A stretch of DNA of 64,000 nt, taken from positions 62,001-126,000 of the forward strand of contig NZ_CAMLHC010000001.1 in the NCBI RefSeq assembly GCF_946479755.1. Direction: 5' to 3'. Below the pieces are notes generated by a model. It worked only from the letters and a program-made list of their open reading frames with translations, searched no databases and was not told where the DNA came from. Every line of letters begins with the position of its first letter. The stretch's first letter is position 1. The position numbers were made by a program, and so were the translations under genes. The stretch is from an uncultured Chitinophaga sp. GTDB lineage: Bacteria; Bacteroidota; Bacteroidia; Chitinophagales; Chitinophagaceae. This document shows, in pieces, positions 41,882-50,094 of the stretch.

Positions 41882-44800
41882 TTAGGTGATGACGGTATTA
41901 AACCGGAAGTTCATGTATATCTTCGACTGTTTCTCTTTGGGTATTTTACCTTTCAGCGTAACACTGTAACCTTCCAGCGTAGCACGGTGTTTAGAGCCTA
42001 CGGAGCCTACATAACTATTGTATTTCCCGACTTCCATTGAGTGGAACACGTTCACGTCGCCACCGAGGATGAAGTCGGCGCTATGGGAGGCGTGAGTGCC
42101 GGATTGCTGTGCCTGCGCGATGGCGAGGGCATCTTCTTCCTTCATGGCTATTCCTTTTGACTTGGCGTCTTTCAGGATGGCTTCCGCTTTTTTCTTCAGG
42201 TCATGCTCCCTGTAGGTGTCGCGGTAAGTGCGTTTTTCGTTCACGGTAAAACTCTTGAAGGAATCGATGTTGTTGATCCATCGTTCTACCGTCAGGCTGT
42301 TGAGGTAATCCTGGTGGTGTGCTACCGCCAATATCAGGGCTGACCTGTCAAACTGGGTTTTGGCGGTTTGCACCTGCATGGCAAAAGTCAGCGGGAAGGG
42401 GTCCAACTTCACGGCGTCGTCTGTTGGTATGGCTGCATCCACGTATTCCACATCGGTGCCGACCACCTTCCAGGGGTTCACCACGCCTTTGATGCTCCAT
42501 TTGTTGCCCTGTTTGATGGCTTCGAGCGACTGGAAGCCGTACCGTACCTTGATCGCGGCGAACAGCGGATCGAGTACCAGTTTGCCCACTTTCTTGCCGG
42601 CGAAGCGGTTGGCGGCGGCCTGGGCTTTCTGCAGCCCTACTTTCAGCCGTTCTTCCGGGTCTTTGGGCACGCCGGTCTGTGCTATTTTGCCCAGCAGCTT
42701 TTTGCCGTTGGTCACGATCCAGTCCACCAGTTTGTCCATGGCTTTGTCTACCGGTGCACGCAGTTTTTTGATGATCTCTACTATTTTGTCGGCTATTTTG
42801 CCCAGGCCGAGGAAGTTGGCCAGGAAACTGATCGCCAGCTTGAGCAGTCCGCCCAGCACGTTTTCCACTGCATTGGCGGCTTTGCCGATATTGCCGCTGG
42901 CGATTTCCACGATGCTGTTCACCACTGCGAGGCCCACCTGTGCAATCTGCCTGATTTTCTGGATCACAAACATGATGGTGTCGTAGATAGCGATGATGGC
43001 TTGTATGAACGCCCCGACCGGGTTGAGGCTGGAGAGCAGTTTGGTAATGGCTTTCTGTACTACCGTTACGGTAACGTACATCGTAACTTCCTGGAAGAAC
43101 TGCGCCTTCAGCTCTTCTATCTTGTCCTGTATCTTGTCCCATGCGGCAGCGGGGCCTTCGGTGACCAGTGTTTTCAGGATATCGAAGCCGGTCTCCAGTG
43201 CAGCTACGGCTGTTTCCCCGAGGGCTTTCACCAGTTTTACGCGGAGGTTCTGCCAGGTGAGGCCGAATACAGAGAGGCCCAGTTTAAGCAGCTCTTTGGG
43301 GGCAAAGGACTGCGGAATGTAGATATTGGCGCCTTCCAGGGAGCCGAGCAGCCAGCCGATGATCGCTTTTTTGAACCAGGTGCCGATGCGGTCTTTGAAC
43401 TGGTTGAAACCTTTCTTTACGGCGTTCATAAGATGCCTTACGAACACCATTGGTTTTTCCAGGATGCTGCGGAAAGCGCTGCGTGCCTTGGCCAGGTAAG
43501 GCATTGCGCCCGGGGCCACCACGGAGAAGATGATTTCCAGCAGGTCGAAGATGGTGTTGAGCGCCCAGTTGAAGAAGGCGGTGGCGAAGCTGCCGAATAC
43601 GCCGAATACTTTTTTGAACAGGTTGGGCAGTATGATGAAGTCCATCACTTCGAGCGACTTCAGCATGGCGATGAACTGTGCAGGGAAGCTGGTGACCAGC
43701 GTTACCAGTCCTTTCATCGCATTCTGGAACCAGGCAAAAGCTTTCTGTATGGCGTTGCCTTTTTTGATGTTTTCCCAGATATCCTCCCGTCCGATCATCT
43801 TCATGAAGCCGCCGATGAGGGTATCGGCATTGCGGGGCACGGTTTCGCCGGTGATGGGGTTGAAGCCCAGCACAGCGCAGAGCAGGTCAAATCCGGGCGC
43901 TTTGGCGGCCAGTTCTCCGAGGGGTTTCAGCACCGCATCGCGGATGAACTGCATAATGGCCTGGAAGATGCTTTTAATAAAGTCGATGATATCGTTCACC
44001 GGTTTGGTGAAGATGGCCACGGCCCTTTCCCAGGTACGTACCGGATGGAGGATGATATCGAGAAAATCCAGGTCGTCCATGAACTGGCTGACGGCAGATT
44101 TGACTTCGCCCATCAGGCCGGAGAAACGTGCCAGCTGCTGTTCTACCCAGCTGCCGGCTTTTTCAAAGACGTTGTATTTATCCAGTGCTTCGGTGATCAG
44201 GTGGCCACCCGGCAGGAATTCCACGATGGCCCGCAGGATATTGGCGGCGCTGCGGTCGGCGGATTCGCCGTTGATCGGGTTGACGCCGATCACGATGGTG
44301 AACATACGGTAGCCGGGGATGTGATAGGCTTTCTCCGCGAGCCAGTCGAGCACATCCTGCCAGGAGGGGATATCTATGCCGAGGAAACGTTGTATCTGCG
44401 GCGCCATAGCGGTGGCCATGGGGCCTGCCGGCTGTGCAGCCGTGCTGCGCTGTACGCTCTGTCCCTGTTGTATGGTATGCGTCAGCTCGTGGGCCAGCAG
44501 TTGTTTGCCTGCCGGTGCTTCGGGCTGGTACTGGTTGTTGTTGAAGAAAATATGGTTCTGATAGGTGAAGGCTTTGGCGCCCAGCTGGTTGTTGAGTTGC
44601 GCCGATTCCGGGCCGGTATGTATGCGTACATTGCTGAAGTCGGCGTTGAACCGGCTCTCCATGAAACCGCGTGTATCGTCGGAGAGGGTGAAGCCGCCGG
44701 CGCTTTGTTGCCGGATGCCTTCGCCGATTTCGTTGGTGGCGGTAATGGGTGTTCCTTCTCCTTTGCGCTGAACGGTAGGGTCATCTTTCTTCTGTACCTG

Positions 44801-45244
44801 TGGATCTTCTTTCTTTTGTACTTGCTGGTCTTCCTTCTTCTGTACTGTCTGTTCCTCTTTCTTTTGTATTTTTTGCGCTTCTTTTTTTTGTACTTTTTCT
44901 TCCTGTTTGGCCTGGATCTTTTGCCCTTCCTGCGCTTTGGCCTGTACTTTTTTAGGGTCTTTATGTTTCGCCTGTAACTTAGGGTCTTCTTTTTTTGTCT
45001 GTATCTTTTTTCCTGCGGGTACCTTTGTGGCCGTTGTGGCTGCGGGCATGCGCATCACTTTGTCGGCCATGCTGTCCGCTTCCTTTTCAGCGGGGTCATT
45101 GGGAGAACCTACTTTCAGCTTGGTTTGTACCGGTGGCATGGCAGGCGCAAAAAAGGGCTTCTCTTCATTTTTCAATGAAGGCGCGCTTTTGGGGGCCTTT
45201 TGTGCGGCAGACGTTTTGGGGGCCGCATCTGCACCTGCTTTCAT
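41882..45244 (-). CDS. eCIS cargo: DUF4157 protein with C-terminal Ntox15-like DNase domain
   Basis: A 1120-residue multi-part protein. Residues 1-78 are Ala/Pro/Lys rich; 79-161 form a repetitive VQKKED-type charged segment. Residues about 172-262 are the DUF4157 domain (eCIS core), with HELTH (252-256), a zincin-like motif. Residues 290-900 are amphipathic helices with an internal duplication (GVNPINGE at 320, GFNPITGE at 460). The last 155 residues fit Ntox15: LNSLTVERWINN, then HSADFILGGD with an HxxD pair (H1054, D1057) and NSYVGSVGSKHR. HxxD is the catalytic motif of Tde-type DNases. DUF4157 proteins are the usual eCIS-linked effectors. No signal peptide, so it is loaded in the cytoplasm. 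Confidence 0.75.
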   Translation of the reverse strand: MKAGADAAPKTSAAQKAPKSAPSLKNEEKPFFAPAMPPVQTKLKVGSPNDPAEKEADSMADKVMRMPAATTATKVPAGKKIQTKKEDPKLQAKHKDPKKVQAKAQEGQKIQAKQEEKVQKKEAQKIQKKEEQTVQKKEDQQVQKKEDPQVQKKDDPTVQRKGEGTPITATNEIGEGIRQQSAGGFTLSDDTRGFMESRFNADFSNVRIHTGPESAQLNNQLGAKAFTYQNHIFFNNNQYQPEAPAGKQLLAHELTHTIQQGQSVQRSTAAQPAGPMATAMAPQIQRFLGIDIPSWQDVLDWLAEKAYHIPGYRMFTIVIGVNPINGESADRSAANILRAIVEFLPGGHLITEALDKYNVFEKAGSWVEQQLARFSGLMGEVKSAVSQFMDDLDFLDIILHPVRTWERAVAIFTKPVNDIIDFIKSIFQAIMQFIRDAVLKPLGELAAKAPGFDLLCAVLGFNPITGETVPRNADTLIGGFMKMIGREDIWENIKKGNAIQKAFAWFQNAMKGLVTLVTSFPAQFIAMLKSLEVMDFIILPNLFKKVFGVFGSFATAFFNWALNTIFDLLEIIFSVVAPGAMPYLAKARSAFRSILEKPMVFVRHLMNAVKKGFNQFKDRIGTWFKKAIIGWLLGSLEGANIYIPQSFAPKELLKLGLSVFGLTWQNLRVKLVKALGETAVAALETGFDILKTLVTEGPAAAWDKIQDKIEELKAQFFQEVTMYVTVTVVQKAITKLLSSLNPVGAFIQAIIAIYDTIMFVIQKIRQIAQVGLAVVNSIVEIASGNIGKAANAVENVLGGLLKLAISFLANFLGLGKIADKIVEIIKKLRAPVDKAMDKLVDWIVTNGKKLLGKIAQTGVPKDPEERLKVGLQKAQAAANRFAGKKVGKLVLDPLFAAIKVRYGFQSLEAIKQGNKWSIKGVVNPWKVVGTDVEYVDAAIPTDDAVKLDPFPLTFAMQVQTAKTQFDRSALILAVAHHQDYLNSLTVERWINNIDSFKSFTVNEKRTYRDTYREHDLKKKAEAILKDAKSKGIAMKEEDALAIAQAQQSGTHASHSADFILGGDVNVFHSMEVGKYNSYVGSVGSKHRATLEGYSVTLKGKIPKEKQSKIYMNFRFNTVIT
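44762..45010 (-). repeat. Low-complexity VQKKE(D) repeat within the cargo gene
   Basis: Roughly ten imperfect seven-residue units (core QKKED or QAKQE) encode a highly charged linker before the DUF4157 domain. The bases repeat with a period of about 21. It may act as a flexible tether or a recognition tail during loading. Confidence 0.7.
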
Positions 45245-45262
45245 TCCTTTTGGTTTAATAGG

Positions 45263-46693
45263 TTATATCCATTCCACCCAGATCATTTTATGCGGGGTAT
45301 AAGGCAGTAATATCATGTTATAGCCCCAGGGGATGTCGGACAGGAGCCATTCGTCATAACTCTCCCGTTCCACCTGGAGGAGCCAGTTGTCATCGTTTTC
45401 GCGGATCGACAGTTTGCCCGGCCGTCGCAGGAAGCTGGTTTGCAGCCCTTCCGGACTGGTGTTTTTCAGCGAGGGCCAGTGGCTGATCACCATGGTGAGC
45501 AGGCTGGCAGCTTCTTGCTGGTGGGCCGGTTCAATGGCTGTCACCCTTTCGATGGTTTGTGACAGCGGGATGCCACAGAGTATTTTGTTCAGCACCATTT
45601 CTTCTTCTCCGACGTCTGTCCGCCCCGTCGCCAGCCATTCCAGCAGGGCGGCGGCATAACCGGGACGCAGCAGTTTTTTTTCACCGGCAGCTTCACAGTA
45701 TTGAAGGAAGCGGCTGATGAAAGGCGATAGGAGTACCAGTCCGGCGTTATGTACATAGTATCCGTCGGAGAGGGGAGCGCCGTGAGCTTCCTCCCGAAGG
45801 GCGCCTGTATTTGTTTTTTCTTTGGGGGAGACGCCTGCCTGTTGCACCAGGTGCTCCTGTAACCGGGCCTGTAGCGGGTCGGGGAAATGTGCTTTCACCA
45901 TCGTCTGGAGTTGCGGCAGTGTGCCGGGCAACAGCCTGGTCAACGCGCCCGCCAGCAGCTTTTCCGCTGATGGCGTCGTCTGCTTCTGTAGCATCGCTTC
46001 CAGTTGCCATCGGCGTATAGCTGTTTCCGTTATATGGCGTGCGTCAGGAATATGCTGTTGTAACATGACGATCGCCGATACTGTAGCAGCGAATGTGTCC
46101 GGTGCTACCTGCTGCAGCAGCTGTTGCTGCCAGGCCGCGGAGAATTGTGCCGCCAGCCGCTCGCGTGCCATGGAAGAAGTGCGTAGTATATGCAGTAGCT
46201 GAATAGTCTGTGGGGAGGAGGCAAAAAAAATGTTGAGCATAACACCCTTCCATTCCGTGGTCCTGTCCTGCGATACCCACCAGGGATACACGCCATGCAG
46301 GAGAAAATGGAAGAGTATTTGCTCAACATTCCGATGATTGGCACTTTGTGCTTCTCTTCTTTCTCTATTTTCTATCCTTATTACGTCGAAGGTAGTGGCA
46401 GATACTTCCCGGAAAGCGGGTGGTATCTTTTGCGCAAGCGTTGCCTTTAACTGTTGCGCTACAGCGTCTGTAAACAACTGCCGGAGATTGTTGGTCCGCA
46501 GGTCTTCCACGCTGATACTAAGATAATCAAAAATCAGATCATCTTCTAAAAAATCATAGGGTGCCAGCACTTTTTCGAGCGCCGGCAGCAACTCATTTTC
46601 GCACAGGGCAGCCACTTCGCGCTGCAGTTGCAGCGCCTGTGATTCCGGACCGTTGAAGGTCACTTCTACCAGCTGTTTCTGAATGAGATGCAT
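45263..46693 (-). CDS. eCIS tape-measure protein (Cis14-like)
   Basis: A 476-residue protein matching the contractile-injection-system tape-measure family. It starts with MHLIQKQLVEVTFNGPESQALQLQREV, followed by two or three helical blocks with alternating hydrophobic residues. The end carries NAGLVLLSPFISRFLQYCEA, FLRRPGKLSIRENDDNWLLQVERES and the terminal SDIPWGYNMILLPYTPHKMIWVEW, which are typical of the family. Its length sets the length of the particle in related systems. It lies upstream of the cargo gene, separated by 18 bases. Confidence 0.85.
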   Translation of the reverse strand: MHLIQKQLVEVTFNGPESQALQLQREVAALCENELLPALEKVLAPYDFLEDDLIFDYLSISVEDLRTNNLRQLFTDAVAQQLKATLAQKIPPAFREVSATTFDVIRIENRERREAQSANHRNVEQILFHFLLHGVYPWWVSQDRTTEWKGVMLNIFFASSPQTIQLLHILRTSSMARERLAAQFSAAWQQQLLQQVAPDTFAATVSAIVMLQQHIPDARHITETAIRRWQLEAMLQKQTTPSAEKLLAGALTRLLPGTLPQLQTMVKAHFPDPLQARLQEHLVQQAGVSPKEKTNTGALREEAHGAPLSDGYYVHNAGLVLLSPFISRFLQYCEAAGEKKLLRPGYAAALLEWLATGRTDVGEEEMVLNKILCGIPLSQTIERVTAIEPAHQQEAASLLTMVISHWPSLKNTSPEGLQTSFLRRPGKLSIRENDDNWLLQVERESYDEWLLSDIPWGYNMILLPYTPHKMIWVEWI

Positions 46694-46784
46694 GTTTATC
46701 TGGTCATTTGATTATTCGGTTATTGGATTATTTTTTATCGGGTATTGGCCGGACGTCTGTTAGTACTGTTGATAGAATACCGGT

Positions 46785-49700
46785 TTAAGCTCTTCTTACA
46801 AGAAATTCTGCATACGCCCAGCAACCGTTTTTATCAATCGCGATGGCCCTGATTTTTTCAGGCAACAGATCTACGCTGTCCAGGTGGAACTCAGGCCCTG
46901 TGCCGAAGCCGGGTATTCCGCCTTCCGCGATCCAGTAAATGGCCTTAAACTCGCCCGTCACAAAGTAGAAGGTGTCGGTTTCCCGCTTGATTTCCAGCGA
47001 ATCGCTCGTGCAGGGTTTCTGGATATTGACGCCTTTGCACTGGTCGTCAATACTACACCCGTATTTGGGCATCCGGGTCTGATGGCTATTTTGATTGCGG
47101 ATTTGCAGTTGTGCATCAACGCCTGTTTTCGTATAGCGGTAGTCGTAATAGTACCCGTCGATGTCCATGCGTATCCGCAAATCAAATGACTGGCAAGGGA
47201 AAGACGTGATCATGAACTGTCCGCTGAGCTTGGCATCTTTCACCACATACTCGATCTTCAGGCTGCCTTTGGCCACTTTGTCTATCCGCTTATTGATGAT
47301 CTCTGTCACCGCTTTCATGAAATCATGATAGTTCGCGTTTTTGATGCCACCGGTCTGTTGAAGGTAGTCGGTGATATCTTTAACAAACTGTTCATCCATC
47401 AGTATCATGCCGTTTTCATCGGTGATGGTGAGATAGGCGACTTCTAGCCGGATCAGTTTAGCAGGGAAGATCTTCTGTTCCGGCAGCACCATCCATACAG
47501 GATAAAGACAGCGGGTGACGAGTCCCTTGCAGGGTAGCTCACAGGGTGGTTCGCAGGTTTTAGCGGGCACCTGTACCGTTACACTGCCGCCTTTGCTGTC
47601 AGTGACGACAACCGTGCCTGGCTGGTTACTGCCGAACTGCAGCTCGAACCGGCTGTTGACGTTGTTGTTATTGGCTTTATAGGGAGGTGTGCCGCCGGTG
47701 ATGAGGAAGTGCACTACCTGCTGACCGTCCTTACATTCGGAACCGGTGATGTCCACGCCCAGTGGTTGCACGCTTTCATTGATCGTATACTGGACGGTAC
47801 TGCCGTCGCCACAGCATTGATAAGGCAGATAGAAGTCCGCAAACACAATTCCTTCGGCGATGCTCACCGGCACGCCGGTGGCAAAACCAGCGACGGCGCC
47901 CCTGCCAAACGGCGGCCTCCGCGTTCCCGCTTTGTATTTGCCCAGCATGGGTTGAAACGTTTTTTCGATGAACTCCCCGGCCTGCGGGTCGTTGGCATCT
48001 ACCTGCCCCAGCAGGGTGCTGATCACGGATGCGGTGCCTGCATCCGGCTGGTAGAACTTAAACGCCTGTTTGTCCAGCTTGTATTTATTGCTGACGGCAT
48101 CGAGGTAAATGAGGTCGCCAAAGTATTTACCGGGTTGTGAGGTGGTAACGACTTCACCGTGATACACGATCACAAACGTACCACCGGTGGGCACGCCGGC
48201 TTTATGTTGCAGTCCCACATGTTTTTCTGCATAGTTGCTGAGCAGGAACTGCTGCTGCAGTTTTGTCATCCGGTTGTTGTAGATGTCCAGCAGCTTCACC
48301 AGCTCGGATACGTCGCATGGGATACCGCCGATGGTCAGCGCTTTCAGCATCGCCAGCATCGTCTGGTTATTGGGCGGTATCGGGTCGTTGAGTTGTGCCA
48401 GCCTGGTTAGTTTCTTGAACGCTTCGATGGTGGGATGCGTACCGCCTTTACAGATAATGTCGGCCTGTATCAGCAGGAACGCGCTTTCGAGGTCGGCAAA
48501 CTGTGCCTCGAAAGTATTGCCTGTCAGGGCGTCCGGCTTGTTGCCGGTTTTAATGGCCACTATATCGAAGGGCAACCGGTTGTTATTGATGATGCCCTGC
48601 AGGTAGTTCACCACGGATTTGTAGTGCTTGCCTACATGACCTTCTATCCGGAAAAAGTTATACGGCTCTATATCGTACCGCAGCGGATTCTTTACAAAAT
48701 CTTCCGTAGCGGGATATTCGATGGCACGGTAGGATAAATTCTGATTGGCCTTACCTGCTTTGGTGAGTCGGTAGTTCCAGTATTCAAACAGTTGCCGGTT
48801 GTTGCTTTGTTTGTCCTCGCTGTAATAGTGGGGGATAGCCTTGCCTGACAGGTAGCTGCCGAGATAACTGGGTGTCACCCGCAGGTCGCTGTTGCTGACA
48901 CCGCCGCCGGCGATGATCGTCGGCGCCGCTATTTTCGGGAATGTCAGCAGCATCATATATAGGCGGTTCAGCAGCTGCACTATTTCTTCTGTTCGCTGTC
49001 CTTCCCGCGCCACTGCCGGCGACGGCAGGAAATAATGGCGATAAGCGCTGGGTGATGGCGGGTTCACTGCCTCTTTCAAAAAGAGATGCCGCGGAAACCA
49101 GGCAGGGTCGGGGCAGCAGGTAGCCAGTACCGCGCCGGATTTGTTCTTTATCTCGTTGTAGGTATCTACCAGGTCGCTGACGAAATCAAAATAATATTGA
49201 TAGTAATATTCCACCGGCAGTTTAATGGTGCTGTCGTTGTCATAACTGAAAATCGTATTGTTCTGTATCAGGTTGCCCAGCGCTGTGGCATTGCTGTTCA
49301 GGAAGGCAAAAGTATCTGACAGTTTCTTCAGGTGGGCCAGCACCTTATCGATAAAGGCTTTGGTCAGTATGATTTTATAGGCCTTGATCACGTCCGGCGT
49401 GGTATTGAGTGCTGTTTTGGAAACGTCGAAGCGGGGCATGCGGATGTCCGGCAACGCAGCAAGGTTGGGATAGCCGGGGATGACCGCCTTGATTTTATCC
49501 GCATCGCTTTTACGTATCAGCAACGGTTGTATGGTGACGCCTACGGTGGAACCTTTATCATCGCAGGAGTTAGGCAGGCAGTTTTTGTTGCCGGTTTTAT
49601 TCAGCTCCACGAACAGCATCACCACTTTGTCCTGCAGAAAAGGAATGTCGAGGTTTCGCGCAGAAGGATCGGGATTGCTGATGGGGATCTGCGGCAGCAG

Positions 49701-50039
49701 CTGCCACAGCGGGTACAGATTGGCGCCCGCATTATTTTGCAGCACAGGATAAGCGACCTCTTTCGGCAGGGCATAGTTCTGCGAGGCGGCATATACCAGG
49801 TCCGTTTCCTGGATGACAAGATACCCGGCCGAGGTAACGCCCACCCCTTTGGTAATGGTAACGGATTTACCATCTGCCGCGGTAATGGCGTCCAGCCCGC
49901 AAATGATACCGATGCCGATCAGATGGCTCCTGGTCAGCCGGGTTTGTTCATCATTGTACCCGAACAACAGGTTCAGTTGTTCGTTGGTGAGTATCTGGTT
50001 CGCCTCAAACTGAGGGTACTTTTGGATGGAAGGTATCAT
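46785..50039 (-). CDS. Large cysteine-rich eCIS protein, candidate fibre or baseplate cage
   Basis: A 1084-residue protein I do not recognise as a whole. The N-terminus (MIPSIQKYPQFEANQILTNE ... YNDEQTRLTRSHLIGIGIICGLD) recurs in Bacteroidota eCIS loci. Residues about 770-860 look like a SprB/PKD-type Ig module (HFLITGGTPPYKANNN ... GTVVVTDSKGGSVTVQV), and the C-terminus has another Ig-like strand set ending in AIDKNGCWAYAEF. Cysteines cluster in CCPD, QCCGDG, CEPPCELPCKG and elsewhere. No clear enzyme motif. Position between the second baseplate gene and the tape-measure gene suggests a structural or receptor-binding part of the particle, perhaps the fibre (Cis13). Confidence 0.6.
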   Translation of the reverse strand: MIPSIQKYPQFEANQILTNEQLNLLFGYNDEQTRLTRSHLIGIGIICGLDAITAADGKSVTITKGVGVTSAGYLVIQETDLVYAASQNYALPKEVAYPVLQNNAGANLYPLWQLLPQIPISNPDPSARNLDIPFLQDKVVMLFVELNKTGNKNCLPNSCDDKGSTVGVTIQPLLIRKSDADKIKAVIPGYPNLAALPDIRMPRFDVSKTALNTTPDVIKAYKIILTKAFIDKVLAHLKKLSDTFAFLNSNATALGNLIQNNTIFSYDNDSTIKLPVEYYYQYYFDFVSDLVDTYNEIKNKSGAVLATCCPDPAWFPRHLFLKEAVNPPSPSAYRHYFLPSPAVAREGQRTEEIVQLLNRLYMMLLTFPKIAAPTIIAGGGVSNSDLRVTPSYLGSYLSGKAIPHYYSEDKQSNNRQLFEYWNYRLTKAGKANQNLSYRAIEYPATEDFVKNPLRYDIEPYNFFRIEGHVGKHYKSVVNYLQGIINNNRLPFDIVAIKTGNKPDALTGNTFEAQFADLESAFLLIQADIICKGGTHPTIEAFKKLTRLAQLNDPIPPNNQTMLAMLKALTIGGIPCDVSELVKLLDIYNNRMTKLQQQFLLSNYAEKHVGLQHKAGVPTGGTFVIVYHGEVVTTSQPGKYFGDLIYLDAVSNKYKLDKQAFKFYQPDAGTASVISTLLGQVDANDPQAGEFIEKTFQPMLGKYKAGTRRPPFGRGAVAGFATGVPVSIAEGIVFADFYLPYQCCGDGSTVQYTINESVQPLGVDITGSECKDGQQVVHFLITGGTPPYKANNNNVNSRFELQFGSNQPGTVVVTDSKGGSVTVQVPAKTCEPPCELPCKGLVTRCLYPVWMVLPEQKIFPAKLIRLEVAYLTITDENGMILMDEQFVKDITDYLQQTGGIKNANYHDFMKAVTEIINKRIDKVAKGSLKIEYVVKDAKLSGQFMITSFPCQSFDLRIRMDIDGYYYDYRYTKTGVDAQLQIRNQNSHQTRMPKYGCSIDDQCKGVNIQKPCTSDSLEIKRETDTFYFVTGEFKAIYWIAEGGIPGFGTGPEFHLDSVDLLPEKIRAIAIDKNGCWAYAEFLVRRA

Positions 50040-50094
50040 AATGATGATAATGACTTCTTTGATTTAACAATAGCTTTATCCTGTTCTGCCGGTT

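Noticed and set aside
42368..44977. An 869-codon open frame on the plus strand opposite the cargo gene.
   Set aside because: It is the antisense shadow of the DUF4157 gene; it lacks any family pattern and the minus-strand protein is clearly real.
44762..45010. The VQKKED repeat as a sequencing or assembly artefact.
   Set aside because: The units are imperfect and keep the frame, and such lysine/glutamine linkers occur in other DUF4157 proteins.
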